Source of the DNA: Micromonospora sp. MH99
Lineage (GTDB): Bacteria > Actinomycetota > Actinomycetes > Mycobacteriales > Micromonosporaceae
Assembly (NCBI RefSeq): GCF_021442385.1
Contig: NZ_MUZA01000059.1
Coordinates: 1 to 40,312 of the forward strand
Length of the DNA stretch: 40,312 bases
Direction of reading: 5' to 3'
Numbering within the stretch: position 1 is the stretch's first letter; the number at the start of each line of letters is the position of its first letter. The notes below the pieces were generated by a model. That model had not been told where the DNA came from. It was given only the letters and a program-made list of their open reading frames with translations, and ran no database searches. Shown here one piece after another: positions 22,280 to 31,276 of this stretch. Position numbers and translations under genes: made by a program.

Positions 22280-24418
22280 GTGGCTGCCAACCGACCTGAG
22301 CACTCTGAACTCAACTGGTCCGACCTCGATCGCCGGGCTGTCGACACCGTCCGCGTTCTGGCCATGGATGCCGTCGAGAAATCCGGCAACGGCCACCCGG
22401 GCACCGCGATGAGCCTGGCGCCCGCGGCCTACCTTCTCTTCAACCGGGTCATGCGGCACAACCCGGCCGACCCGAACTGGCCCGGCCGGGACCGGTTCGT
22501 GCTCTCCGCCGGGCACTCCAGTCTGACCCTCTACATCCAGCTGTTCCTGTCCGGCTACCCGCTGAGCCTGGCCGACCTCAAGTCGCTGCGGCAGTGGGGC
22601 TCGCAGACCCCGGGTCACCCGGAGCACGGTCACACCCCGGGCGTCGAGACCACCACCGGTCCCCTCGGGCAGGGCCTGGGCAACGCGGTGGGCATGGCCA
22701 TGGCGGCCCGCCGCGAGCGCGGCCTGTTCGACCCGGAGGCCGAGCCGGGCAGGTCGGTCTTCGACCACAACATCTGGTGCATCGTCTCCGACGGCGACAT
22801 CGAGGAGGGCATCAGCCACGAGGCCAGCGCCCTCGCCGGGCACCAGCAGCTGGGCAACCTCACTGTCGTCTACGACGACAACGAGATCTCGATCGAGGAC
22901 GACACCCGCATCGCCAAGAGCGAGGACGTGGCGGCCCGCTACGAGGCGTACGGCTGGCACGTGCAGACTGTCGACTGGCGCAGCGGTGACGCCGACCAGG
23001 GCGACTACCACGAGGACGCCGAGGCGCTGTACCGCGCGCTGGTGGCCGCCAAGGCCGAGACCGGCCGTCCCTCCTTCATCGCGCTGCGCACCATCATCGG
23101 CTGGCCCGCGCCCAACAAGCAGAACACCGGCAAGATCCACGGCTCGGCGCTCGGCGCCGACGAGGTGAAGGCCACCAAGCGGATCCTCGACTTCGACCCG
23201 GAGCAGACCTTCCAGGTCGACGAGGAGGTGCTCGCGCACGCCCGCAACGTGATGGGCCGCAGCTCGGACGCCCAGCAGGAGTGGACCGTCTCGTTCGACG
23301 CCTGGAAGAAGGCGAACCCGGAGCGCACGGCGCTCTACGAGCGGATGGCCGGCCGGGTGCTGCCGGACGGCTGGACCGAGGCGCTGCCGGTCTTCCCCGC
23401 CGACGCCAAGGGCGTGGCCACCCGGGCCGCCTCCGGCAAGGTGCTCGAGGCGCTCGCGCCGGTGCTGCCGGAGCTGTGGGGCGGTTCGGCCGACCTGGCC
23501 GAGAGCAACAACACCACGATGAAGGGCGAGCCGTCGTTCATCCCGGCCTCGCACGCCACCAAGGACTTCCCCGGCCACGAGTACGGCCGCACCCTGCACT
23601 TCGGCATCCGTGAGCACGCCATGGGCGCGATCCTCAACGGCATCGCCCTGCACGGCGGCACCCGCCCGTACGGCGGCACGTTCCTGGTGTTCAGCGACTA
23701 CATGCGCCCGTCGGTGCGGCTGGCCGCGTTGATGAAGCTGCCGGTGACGTACGTCTGGACGCACGACTCGATCGGCCTGGGCGAGGACGGCCCGACCCAC
23801 CAGCCGGTGGAGCACCTGACCGCGCTGCGCGCCATCCCGGGCCTGGACGTGGTCCGCCCGGCGGACGCCAACGAGACGGCGTGGGCCTGGCGGCAGGCGC
23901 TGGAGCACACCGACCGGCCGACCGCGCTGGCGCTGAGCCGCCAGCCGCTGCCGACCCTGGACCGGGACGTCCTGGGTGCCGCGGACGGGGTGGCCAAGGG
24001 CGGCTACGTGCTGGCCGAGGCGTCCAACGGCAAGCCGCAGGTGATCATCGTCGGCACCGGCTCCGAGGTGCAGCTCTGCCTGACCGCCCGGGAGCGGCTG
24101 GAGGCCGACGGCACGCCGACCCGGGTCGTTTCGATGCCCTGCCAGGAGTGGTTCTACGAGCAGGATGAGGCTTACCGGGAGTCGGTGCTCCCGCGCGGGG
24201 TAAAGGCACGGGTGAGCGTGGAGGCCGGGATCGCCATGTCCTGGCGCGGCATCGTCGGTGATCTCGGCGAGAGCGTCAGCCTGGAGCACTACGGGGCGAG
24301 CGCCCCGCACACCGTGCTCTTCGAGCAGTTCGGGTTCACCCCCGACCGGATCGTGGCGGCGGCACACGCCTCGCTGGCCCGGGTGGGCGACATCACCGGT
24401 TTCACGACCGGCAACTGA
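22280..24418 (+). CDS. tkt: Transketolase
   Basis: This 712-residue thiamine diphosphate enzyme moves two-carbon units between sugar phosphates, linking the pentose phosphate pathway to glycolysis. Recognisable parts are SGNGHPGTAMSLAPAAY near 35-51, TTGPLGQGLGNAVGMA, and the ThDP/Mg-binding block SDGDIEEGISHEASALAGH followed by YDDNEISI. The pyrimidine domain has HFGIREHAMGAILNGIAL and HDSIGLGEDGPTHQPVEHL. The C-terminal domain is intact. GTG at 22280 follows GAGGAG by 8-9 nt. The much longer open frame upstream to 21752 has no coding character. It heads the tkt-tal-pgi-zwf-opcA-pgl operon. Confidence 0.96.
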   Translation: MAANRPEHSELNWSDLDRRAVDTVRVLAMDAVEKSGNGHPGTAMSLAPAAYLLFNRVMRHNPADPNWPGRDRFVLSAGHSSLTLYIQLFLSGYPLSLADLKSLRQWGSQTPGHPEHGHTPGVETTTGPLGQGLGNAVGMAMAARRERGLFDPEAEPGRSVFDHNIWCIVSDGDIEEGISHEASALAGHQQLGNLTVVYDDNEISIEDDTRIAKSEDVAARYEAYGWHVQTVDWRSGDADQGDYHEDAEALYRALVAAKAETGRPSFIALRTIIGWPAPNKQNTGKIHGSALGADEVKATKRILDFDPEQTFQVDEEVLAHARNVMGRSSDAQQEWTVSFDAWKKANPERTALYERMAGRVLPDGWTEALPVFPADAKGVATRAASGKVLEALAPVLPELWGGSADLAESNNTTMKGEPSFIPASHATKDFPGHEYGRTLHFGIREHAMGAILNGIALHGGTRPYGGTFLVFSDYMRPSVRLAALMKLPVTYVWTHDSIGLGEDGPTHQPVEHLTALRAIPGLDVVRPADANETAWAWRQALEHTDRPTALALSRQPLPTLDRDVLGAADGVAKGGYVLAEASNGKPQVIIVGTGSEVQLCLTARERLEADGTPTRVVSMPCQEWFYEQDEAYRESVLPRGVKARVSVEAGIAMSWRGIVGDLGESVSLEHYGASAPHTVLFEQFGFTPDRIVAAAHASLARVGDITGFTTGN

Positions 24419-24433
24419 GGGAGCGTGGACGGC

Positions 24434-25609
24434 ATGACGGACAAGCTGAATGAGCTCACCGCCGCGGGTGTGGCGGTGTGGCTCGATGATCTTTCCCGGG
24501 TACGTTTGAGCTCCGGCGGGCTGGACCAGCTCCGCCGTGAGAAGCACGTCGCCGGCGTCACCACCAACCCGACGATCTTCGCCAAGGCGTTGAGCGACGC
24601 CGACGAGTACAACTGGCAGCTGCGTGACCTCGCCATCCGTGGCGTGGACGTGGAAGAGGCCGTACGGATGCTCACCACGTACGACGTACGGTGGGCCTGC
24701 GACGTGATGCGCCCGTCGTACGACGGCAGCGCGGGCGTGGACGGCCGGGTCTCGATCGAGGTGGACCCGCGCAGCGCACACGACGCGGACAAGACGGTCG
24801 CCGAGGCCAAGGCGCTGTGGTGGCTGGTCGACCGGCCCAACCTCTTCATCAAGATCCCGGCCACCGAGGAGGGCCTGTCGGCGATCACCGACACCCTCGC
24901 CGAGGGGATCAGCGTCAACGTGACGCTGATCTTCGGCCTGGACCGCTACTCGGCGGTCATGGAGGCCTTCCTGGCCGGTCTGGAGCAGGCCAAGGCCAAC
25001 GGGCACGACCTGTCGAAGATCGGCTCGGTCGCGTCGTTCTTCGTCTCCCGGGTCGACTCCGAGGTCGACAAGCGGCTGGAGAAGGTCGGCTCCGACCAGG
25101 CCAAGGCGCTCAAGGGCAAGGCCGCGGTGGCCAACGCCCAGCTGGCGTACGAGCGCTACACCGAGGTCTTCTCCTCGGACCGCTGGAAGGCCCTGGAGGC
25201 CGCCGGAGCGCACCCGCAGCGGCCGTTGTGGGCATCCACCTCGACCAAGAACCCGGACTACCGGGACGTGATCTACGTCGAGGAGCTGATCGCCCCCGGC
25301 ACGGTCAACACCATGCCGGAGTCGGTCATCCACGCGTACGCCGATCACGGCGAGACGCGCGGCGACACCGTGACCGGCGCCTACGACGCGGCCCGGAAGG
25401 TCTTCGCGGACCTGGAGTCGGTCGGGGTGGACATGGCCGACGTGATCGCCACCCTCGAGCGCGAGGGTGTGGAGAAGTTCGAGGCGAGCTGGCAGGAGCT
25501 GCTCGACGGCGTCAGCAAGTCGCTGAAGGCGGCGGGCACCGGCACGGGCGCTCCGAACAAGGCTGCCAAGGGCAACGCCAAGGCCGCCGAGAAGGCCGGT
25601 GGCGCGTGA
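24434..25609 (+). CDS. tal: Transaldolase
   Basis: This 391-residue transaldolase transfers a dihydroxyacetone unit from sedoheptulose 7-phosphate to glyceraldehyde 3-phosphate. The N-terminal GVTTNPTIFAKA (about 41-52) and the Schiff-base Lys140 in LFIKIPATEEGL identify it, and a later ASTSTKNPDYRDV completes the phosphate site. The last 30 or so residues are a low-complexity Ala/Lys/Gly tail beyond the usual barrel. ATG at 24434 is chosen because GGGAG is 9 nt upstream. An in-frame GTG at 24425 is too close to it. It follows tkt by 15 nt, and its stop overlaps a mini-ORF. Confidence 0.95.
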   Translation: MTDKLNELTAAGVAVWLDDLSRVRLSSGGLDQLRREKHVAGVTTNPTIFAKALSDADEYNWQLRDLAIRGVDVEEAVRMLTTYDVRWACDVMRPSYDGSAGVDGRVSIEVDPRSAHDADKTVAEAKALWWLVDRPNLFIKIPATEEGLSAITDTLAEGISVNVTLIFGLDRYSAVMEAFLAGLEQAKANGHDLSKIGSVASFFVSRVDSEVDKRLEKVGSDQAKALKGKAAVANAQLAYERYTEVFSSDRWKALEAAGAHPQRPLWASTSTKNPDYRDVIYVEELIAPGTVNTMPESVIHAYADHGETRGDTVTGAYDAARKVFADLESVGVDMADVIATLEREGVEKFEASWQELLDGVSKSLKAAGTGTGAPNKAAKGNAKAAEKAGGA

Positions 25610-25650
25610 GCGAGCGAATCAGCAAGCGGCGAAGCGGAGTGACGGCATGA
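25606..25650 (+). CDS. 14-codon mini-ORF bridging tal and pgi
   Basis: A GTG at 25606 overlaps the tal stop (GTGA). It opens a 14-codon frame reading VSERISKRRSGVTA whose TGA overlaps the pgi ATG (ATGA). The frame includes the GGAG ribosome binding site of pgi, 7 nt before its ATG. No separate ribosome binding site precedes the GTG, so translation would rely on coupling from tal. It may simply be spacer sequence, but both junctions use classic coupling overlaps. I believe similar SERIS-coding sequences occur between other Micromonospora genes. Confidence 0.35.
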   Translation: MSERISKRRSGVTA

Positions 25651-27296
25651 GCGACCTTCTCGCAGGGCCGGTGGAGGCAGCCGCCGGGCTCGCCGTGTAC
25701 GGCGCGGACGCGGTCGACAAGTCCGCGCCCGCCTCGACCCGGGAGGCGCTGGTCAAGGCCGGCGTCCCCGGCAAGCTGGCCGCCAAGGACGCGGGCCTGT
25801 GGGGTCCGGACGCCGAGGCCGAGGCGAAGATCCGGCTCGGCTGGGTGGACACCCACCGGCGCAGCCGGGAGCTGCTGGCGCAGCTCGCCGAGCTGAGCGC
25901 GGAGCTGGCCGACCTGGACCACGTGGTGCTCGCCGGCATGGGCGGCTCGTCCCTCGCCCCCGAGGTGATCACGCGGACGCTGGGCCGGCCGCTGACCGTG
26001 CTGGACACCACCGACCCGGGCCAGGTCCGGGCGGCCCTGGGTGACCGGCTGGAGCGCACCGTGGTGGTCGTCGCCAGCAAGTCCGGCTCGACGGTGGAGA
26101 CCGACAGCCACCGTCGCGCCTACTGGCAGGCGTTCCTGGACGCCGGGATGACCGAGGCGGAGGCCGGCCGGCACTTCGTCATCGTCACCGACCCGGGTTC
26201 GCCGCTGGAGGCCACCGCGGCCGAGATGGGCGCGTTCACCGTGCTCGCCGACCCGAACGTGGGCGGTCGGTACTCGGCGCTCACCGCGTTCGGGCTGGTG
26301 CCGTCGGCGCTGGCCGGCGTCGAGGTCGCCGAGCTGCTCGACCAGGCCGACGCGTTGGTCGAGTCGCTCGCCTCGGACCGCGACAACCCGGCGTTGGCGT
26401 TGGGCGCCGCGCTGGGCGCGGCCGCCACGCTGGCCCGTGACAAGGTCGCCCTGGTGTCCGACGGCACCGGCATCGACGGCCTGGGCGACTGGGCCGAGCA
26501 GTTGATCGCCGAGTCGACAGGCAAGGCCGGGGTGGGCATCCTGCCCGTCGTGGTCGAGTCCCCGCAGAGCCCCGGCGCCACCGGGCCGGACGTGCTGACC
26601 GTCAGCTACGGCGGCGCGTTGGCCGCCGGTGACGTGCCGGGCGGCGGCGCCGACCCGGACGTGGCCGTCAACGGCCCGCTCGGCGCGCAGTTCCTGGCCT
26701 GGGAGTACGCCACCGCGGTGGCCGGCGTGGTGCTCGGCATCGACCCGTTCAACCAGCCGAACGTCACCGAGTCCAAGGAGAACACCAACAAGATCCTGGC
26801 CTCGGGTCTGCCGGCCGAGACGCCGTCGTTCACCGAGGGCGCGATCGAGGTGTACGCCCCGCAGGGCGCCCCCGGTGACCTGGTCGGCGTGCTGCGCTGG
26901 CTGCTCGACGGGTTGGGCGAGGACGGCTACCTGGCCACGATGGCCTACCTGGACCGGTTCGCCGACGCCGACGCGGCCCGGCTGCGTCCGCTGCTGGCCG
27001 AGGCGAGTGGCCGGCCGGTCACCTTCGGCTGGGGGCCACGGTTCCTGCACTCCACCGGCCAGTACCACAAGGGTGGCCCGCAGGTGGGCAGCTACCTTCA
27101 GGTGACCGGCGCGGTCGCCAAGGACCTGGCGGTGCCGGGCAAGCCGTACACCTTCGGTGAGTTGCAGGCGGCACAGGCCGCCGGCGACCGGCAGGCCCTC
27201 GCCGGCCGGGAGCGTCCGCTGCTGCGGCTGCACCTGACCGACCGGGCAGCCGGCGTCGCCCAACTACTCGACGCGGCCGGTGAGCTGCGGGCGTGA
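25647..27296 (+). CDS. pgi: Glucose-6-phosphate isomerase
   Basis: This 549-residue Pgi interconverts glucose 6-phosphate and fructose 6-phosphate. SIS-type sugar phosphate motifs are visible: HVVLAGMGGSSLAPEV near 107-122, VVVASKSGSTVETDSHR near 140-156, and the C-terminal catalytic segment RFLHSTGQYHKGGPQVGSY. ATG at 25647 has GGAG 7 nt upstream. An in-frame start at 25599 lies inside tal and gives a low-complexity leader. Its stop overlaps an upstream alternative GTG of zwf at 27293. It joins glycolysis to the oxidative branch encoded next. Confidence 0.94.
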   Translation: MSDLLAGPVEAAAGLAVYGADAVDKSAPASTREALVKAGVPGKLAAKDAGLWGPDAEAEAKIRLGWVDTHRRSRELLAQLAELSAELADLDHVVLAGMGGSSLAPEVITRTLGRPLTVLDTTDPGQVRAALGDRLERTVVVVASKSGSTVETDSHRRAYWQAFLDAGMTEAEAGRHFVIVTDPGSPLEATAAEMGAFTVLADPNVGGRYSALTAFGLVPSALAGVEVAELLDQADALVESLASDRDNPALALGAALGAAATLARDKVALVSDGTGIDGLGDWAEQLIAESTGKAGVGILPVVVESPQSPGATGPDVLTVSYGGALAAGDVPGGGADPDVAVNGPLGAQFLAWEYATAVAGVVLGIDPFNQPNVTESKENTNKILASGLPAETPSFTEGAIEVYAPQGAPGDLVGVLRWLLDGLGEDGYLATMAYLDRFADADAARLRPLLAEASGRPVTFGWGPRFLHSTGQYHKGGPQVGSYLQVTGAVAKDLAVPGKPYTFGELQAAQAAGDRQALAGRERPLLRLHLTDRAAGVAQLLDAAGELRA

Positions 27297-27337
27297 GGAT
27301 GGACGCTGTGACTGAAGCGGAGCGAGAAGGCGGTTCG

Positions 27338-28852
27338 GTGAACCCGCTACGCGACCCGCAGGACCGCCGGTTGCCCCGGATCCCCGAGCCGTGCGCTCTG
27401 GTGATCTTCGGGGTGACCGGCGACCTGGCCCGCAAGAAGCTGCTCCCCGCGGTCTACGACCTGGCGAACCGGGGGCTGCTGCCGCCCGGTTTCGTGGTGC
27501 TCGGCTTCGCCCGCCGAGACTGGGGTGACGGCGACTTCGAGACCCTCGCGTGCGAGGCGGCCCGCAAGCACGCCCGCACCCCGTGGCGGGAAGAGGTGTG
27601 GGCGCGGCTGGCCGGCAACATCAAGTTCGTCGGCGGGTCGTTCGACGACGACGCGGCCTTCGACCAGCTCGCCTCGACGCTGGACGACCTGCGGCAGACC
27701 CACGGCATCGCCGGCAACGCGGCGTTCTACTTCTCCATCCCGCCGGCCGCGTTCCCCGTCGTGCTCAAGCAACTGGCCCGCACCGGGATGGCCGACAACG
27801 AGAAGTCCGGCGGTTGGCGCCGGGTCGTGGTGGAGAAGCCGTTCGGCAACGACCTGCCGTCGGCGAAGGCGCTCAACGACCTCGTCGACGACGTGTTCAC
27901 CCGCCAGGACGTCTTCCGGATCGACCACTACCTGGGCAAGGAGACCGTCCAGAACATCCTGGCCCTGCGGTTCGCCAACAACCTGTTCGAGCCGCTGTGG
28001 AACTCGAAGTACGTCGACTCGGTGCAGATCACCATGGCCGAGGACGTCGGCATCGGCAGTCGGGCCGGTTTCTACGACACCGTCGGCACCGCCCGTGACG
28101 TGCTCCAGAACCACCTGCTCCAGCTCCTGGCGCTGGTGGCGATGGAGGAGCCGACCAGCTTCGACGCCGACGAGATCCGCGCCGAGAAGCTGAAGGTGCT
28201 CAAGGCGATCACCCTGCCCAAGGACGTGGCCCGGGACACCGTCCGCGGCCAGTACCTGCCCGGCTGGGTGGGCGGCGAACGCGCGGTCGGCTACCGGGAG
28301 GAGCAGGACGTCCCCGCCGACTCCACGACGGAGACGTACGTGGCGGTGCGGCTCGGCATCCAGAACCGGCGCTGGGCCGAGGTGCCGTTCTACATCCGGG
28401 CCGGCAAGCGGCTGCCCCGGCGGGTCACCGAGGTCGCCATCATGTTCAAGAAGGCGCCGCACCTGCCGTTCAACGACGCCGACATGGAGTCGCTGGGCAA
28501 CAACCAGCTCGTCATCCGGGTGCAGCCCGACGAGGGCGTGGTGCTCAAGTTCGGCTCGAAGGTGCCGGGCACCACGATGGAGGTCCGCGACATCGCGATG
28601 GACTTCCAGTACGGCGAGGCGTTCACGGAGTCCAGCCCGGAGGCGTACGAGCGGCTCGTCCTGGACGTGCTGATCGGGGACCGCACCCTGTTCCCGGACG
28701 CGGCCGAGGTCGAGCAGAGCTGGCAGGTGATCGACCCGCTGGAGCACGCCTGGGAGGGCACCACGCCGGAGCCGTACCGCGCCGGCGAGTGGGGGCCACG
28801 GGCTGCCGACGAGATGCTGGCCCGCGAGGGCCGCGCTTGGAGAAGAGCATGA
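27338..28852 (+). CDS. zwf: Glucose-6-phosphate dehydrogenase
   Basis: This 504-residue enzyme catalyses the first oxidative step of the pentose phosphate pathway, yielding NADPH and 6-phosphogluconolactone. The nucleotide motif GVTGDLARKK lies at 25-34. The substrate-binding block RIDHYLGKETVQNI, with its catalytic His/Lys, lies in the middle, with VVVEKPFGNDL just before it. GTG at 27338 has the best ribosome binding site (GAGAAGG, 7 nt away). In-frame starts at 27293 (overlapping the pgi stop as GTGA) and 27299 are possible and would add about 13-15 residues. It overlaps opcA by 4 nt. Confidence 0.95.
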   Translation: MNPLRDPQDRRLPRIPEPCALVIFGVTGDLARKKLLPAVYDLANRGLLPPGFVVLGFARRDWGDGDFETLACEAARKHARTPWREEVWARLAGNIKFVGGSFDDDAAFDQLASTLDDLRQTHGIAGNAAFYFSIPPAAFPVVLKQLARTGMADNEKSGGWRRVVVEKPFGNDLPSAKALNDLVDDVFTRQDVFRIDHYLGKETVQNILALRFANNLFEPLWNSKYVDSVQITMAEDVGIGSRAGFYDTVGTARDVLQNHLLQLLALVAMEEPTSFDADEIRAEKLKVLKAITLPKDVARDTVRGQYLPGWVGGERAVGYREEQDVPADSTTETYVAVRLGIQNRRWAEVPFYIRAGKRLPRRVTEVAIMFKKAPHLPFNDADMESLGNNQLVIRVQPDEGVVLKFGSKVPGTTMEVRDIAMDFQYGEAFTESSPEAYERLVLDVLIGDRTLFPDAAEVEQSWQVIDPLEHAWEGTTPEPYRAGEWGPRAADEMLAREGRAWRRA

Positions 28853-29865
28853 TCGGGCTGTGGGACACCACCGGCAACGAGGTGGTCAAGGCGCTTGCCG
28901 CCGAGCGGCGCAGCGCCGGTGGTGTGGCCAGCGGCATGGCGCTCACCCTCATCGTGGTGGTGGACGAGAAGCGGGTCCGCGAGGCGGAGGCCGCGGCGAC
29001 CATCGCCGCCGCGGCCCACCCGTGCCGGCTGGTGGTCGTGGTCCGCTCCGACATCGAGCGGGAACGCAACCGGCTGGACGCCGAGATCGTGGTCGGTGGC
29101 CGGCTCGGCCCCTGCGAGGCGGTGGTCACCCGGATGTACGGGCGGCTCGCCCTGCACGCCGAGTCGGTGGTGATGCCGCTGCTGGTGCCGGACGTGCCGG
29201 TGGTCACCTGGTGGCACGGCGAGCCGCCGGCGGAGATCGCCACCGACTTCCTCGGGGTGGTAGCCGACCGGAGGATCACCGACACGGCGCAGGCCACGGA
29301 CCCGATCGAGGCGCTGCGGCAGCGCGCCCGGGACTACGCCCCGGGTGACACCGACCTGGCGTGGACGCGGATCACCCCGTGGCGGACCCTGGTCGCCGGG
29401 GCGTTCGACACCACCGAGGCGAAGGTCACCGAGGCGACTGTCGTCGCGCCGCCCAGCGACCCGACGGCGGCGCTGATGGTCGGCTGGCTGTCCAGTCGGC
29501 TCGGCATCACCCCGCGCCGGGTCGACAGCGACGAGTTCCCCCGGATGCGGGAGGTGCAGTTGACCTGCGCCAACGGCGACCGCCTGACGCTGACCCGCGA
29601 GGACAGCCTGGCGGTGTTCCGGCGGACCGGTCAGGACGACCGGACCCTGCCGCTGGTCCGTCGGCCGCTCGGCGACGAGCTGGCCGAGGAGCTGCGCCGG
29701 CTGGACGCGGACCAGGTGTACGCGGAAGCGCTGGGCGCGACCGCCGGTCTGCGGGGTCTGGAACAGCGCCCCCCGCAGCGGGTGCACGTCTGGAAGGATC
29801 CGGCCACGGCCCAGCGCGCCGAGGCCGGGGTCACCGCGCACACCGGCACGAGCGGCGAGAGCTGA
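28849..29865 (+). CDS. opcA: OpcA, glucose-6-phosphate dehydrogenase assembly protein
   Basis: This 338-residue OpcA activates or assembles Zwf in cyanobacteria and actinobacteria. Recognisable segments are the N-terminal MIGLWDTTGNEVVKALAAER, MALTLIVVVDE, the central VVTRMYGRLALHAESVVMPLLVPDVPVVTWW and the later ITPWRTLVAGAFD. ATG at 28849 overlaps the zwf stop by 4 nt (ATGA) and has GGAGAAG upstream. Co-translation with zwf fits a chaperone-like partner. An upstream in-frame start at 28789 lies inside zwf and is rejected. Confidence 0.95.
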   Translation: MIGLWDTTGNEVVKALAAERRSAGGVASGMALTLIVVVDEKRVREAEAAATIAAAAHPCRLVVVVRSDIERERNRLDAEIVVGGRLGPCEAVVTRMYGRLALHAESVVMPLLVPDVPVVTWWHGEPPAEIATDFLGVVADRRITDTAQATDPIEALRQRARDYAPGDTDLAWTRITPWRTLVAGAFDTTEAKVTEATVVAPPSDPTAALMVGWLSSRLGITPRRVDSDEFPRMREVQLTCANGDRLTLTREDSLAVFRRTGQDDRTLPLVRRPLGDELAEELRRLDADQVYAEALGATAGLRGLEQRPPQRVHVWKDPATAQRAEAGVTAHTGTSGES

Positions 29866-29880
29866 GCAGCACCACACCCG

Positions 29881-29907
29881 AGGGCCGGGACGCCATGTCC
29901 CGGCCCT
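29881..29907 (+). terminator. Intra-operon hairpin between opcA and pgl
   Basis: Perfect 11-bp arms (29881-29891 and 29897-29907) with a 5-nt loop lie 15 nt after opcA. No T-tract follows. It could partly terminate the operon, protect the upstream mRNA, or separate pgl as its own unit. The rest of the 122-nt gap holds only the pgl ribosome binding site. Confidence 0.55.
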
Positions 29908-29987
29908 CCACCGCCACCTCCGGACGTTCCGTCCGGGCAACGACGCGACAGCGACCGCCCAGCGGTCGGGAAACGAAGGCACAACCC

Positions 29988-30758
29988 ATGAGTGAGGCGA
30001 GTGTCGCCGTCCACGCCGACGCCGACCTGCTGGCGCAGGCCGTGGCTGCCCGGCTGCTGGTGAAGTTGCTCGACGCCCAGGCCGACCGGGGCGAGGCCGC
30101 GATGGTGCTCACCGGTGGGCGCATCGCCGCGGCCGTGTACCGGGCGGTGGCGCAGTTGCCGGCCCGCGACGCGGTGGACTGGTCGCGGGTCGACGTGTGG
30201 TGGGGTGACGAGCGGTTCCTGCCCGCCGGCGACCCGGAGCGTAACGAGACCCAGGCCCGCGCCGCCCTGCTGGACGTGGTGCCGCTGGACCCGGCCCGGG
30301 TGCATCCCATGCCGGCCTCCGACGGGCCGGCCGGCAACGACCCCGAGGCGGCCGCCGCCGCGTACGCCGACGAGTTGGCCCGCGCCGCCCGGCCGGGGCA
30401 CGCCGCGCTGCCGCACTTCGACGTGCTGATGCTGGGCGTCGGTGAGGACGGGCACGTCGCCTCGGTCTTCCCGGAGCACCCGGTGCACTACGAGACGCGG
30501 CCGGTCAGCGCGGTGCGGGGCAGCCCGAAGCCGCCGCCGGTGCGGACCACGCTCACCCTGTCGGCGATCAACACCGCCGAGGAGGTCTGGCTCGTGGCCG
30601 GCGGCGCCGACAAGGCCCGTGCGGTGGGCATGGCGCTGGCCGGCGCCGGCCCGGTGCAGCTGCCGGCCGCCGGGGTGCACGGCGTGGACCGCACCCGCTG
30701 GCTGCTGGACCGCGCGGCGGCCGCTGACGTGCCCGCCCGGCTGCGGAGCCTGCGCTGA
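29988..30758 (+). CDS. pgl: 6-Phosphogluconolactonase
   Basis: This 256-residue Pgl hydrolyses 6-phosphogluconolactone, the product of Zwf, to 6-phosphogluconate. It belongs to the NagB/RpiA-like DevB family. AMVLTGGRIAAAVYRAV near 34-50 forms the phosphate site, VDVWWGDERFLPAGDPERN is the diagnostic central block, and FDVLMLGVGEDGHVASVFPEH carries the catalytic-type Asp and His. ATG at 29988 has GAAGG upstream, and the open frame before it is not coding. It ends the pentose phosphate operon and converges on rbpA. Confidence 0.94.
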   Translation: MSEASVAVHADADLLAQAVAARLLVKLLDAQADRGEAAMVLTGGRIAAAVYRAVAQLPARDAVDWSRVDVWWGDERFLPAGDPERNETQARAALLDVVPLDPARVHPMPASDGPAGNDPEAAAAAYADELARAARPGHAALPHFDVLMLGVGEDGHVASVFPEHPVHYETRPVSAVRGSPKPPPVRTTLTLSAINTAEEVWLVAGGADKARAVGMALAGAGPVQLPAAGVHGVDRTRWLLDRAAAADVPARLRSLR

Positions 30759-30763
30759 GCGAC

Positions 30764-30793
30764 GGTGCGGCCCCCGACGCGGGGGCCCGCACC
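30764..30793. terminator. Bidirectional terminator between pgl and rbpA
   Basis: GGTGCGGCCCCC (30764-30775) pairs with GGGGGCCCGCACC (30781-30793) with one bulged base and a 5-nt loop. It fills the 34-nt space between the convergent genes and touches the rbpA stop codon. Confidence 0.75.
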
Positions 30794-31137
30794 TAGCTTT
30801 CGCCCCGGCGGCGGCGCAGCGCGGCGAGCGCCTCCGCCAGCAGCGCCTCGCCCTCCTCGGCGGTACGCCGCTCCTTCACGTACGCCAGGTGGCTCTTGTA
30901 GGGCTCGGCGCGGACCCGTCCGGGCGGGTTCTGCGCGTCCGGACCGGCGGGGAGCCCGCAGCGGGGGCAGTCCCACAGCGGCGGCGCCGTGGCGTCGGCC
31001 GCGATGCGGATGTCGGTCTGGTGGTCGTTGCGACACCAGTAGGTGACGTCCTGTCGGGGTGCGGGTTGGTGCCGCTCGTCCGGGCGCATGGGTGCGGACC
31101 CGACGCGGGCGCCGCGGATGACGTTGCCACTGGGCAC
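30793..31137 (-). CDS. rbpA: RNA polymerase-binding protein RbpA
   Basis: This 114-residue RbpA is an actinobacterial essential factor that binds the sigma-A/HrdB subunit and stabilises open promoter complexes. The SGNVIRGARVGSAPM start, the core YWCRNDH with WDCPRCGLPAG, and the sigma-interacting EPYKSHLAYVKERRTAEEGEALLAEALAALR are all present. The Cys residues form the central RbpA domain. GTG at 31137 has AGGAG about 11 nt upstream. It lies downstream of secG, separated by an intrinsic terminator, so it probably has its own promoter. Confidence 0.95.
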   Translation of the reverse strand: MPSGNVIRGARVGSAPMRPDERHQPAPRQDVTYWCRNDHQTDIRIAADATAPPLWDCPRCGLPAGPDAQNPPGRVRAEPYKSHLAYVKERRTAEEGEALLAEALAALRRRRGES

Positions 31138-31209
31138 GGCTGCTCGCTCCTGTCGTCGGAGGGGACCCGCCGCCGTCGGGGATGGGCGGCGGGCGACGCG
31201 GTGCAGCGG

Positions 31210-31253
31210 AGAAAAGACTGCGCGCGGCCCGTCGAGTGACGGACCGCGCGCAG
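31210..31253 (-). terminator. Intrinsic terminator of the gap-pgk-tpiA-secG operon
   Basis: Arms 31218-31233 and 31238-31253 (16 bp with one mismatch, 4-nt loop) are followed on the minus strand by TCTTTTCT, a U-rich tract. It starts 23 nt after the secG stop. This is the only terminator in the window with a clear U-tract. Confidence 0.8.
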
Positions 31254-31276
31254 ATTGTACGACTTCGCGGACCTGC

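Noticed and set aside
22217..25348. Very long minus-strand open frame antisense to tkt and tal
   Set aside because: It is the complementary register of strongly supported genes, and the product is low-complexity with no recognisable motif.
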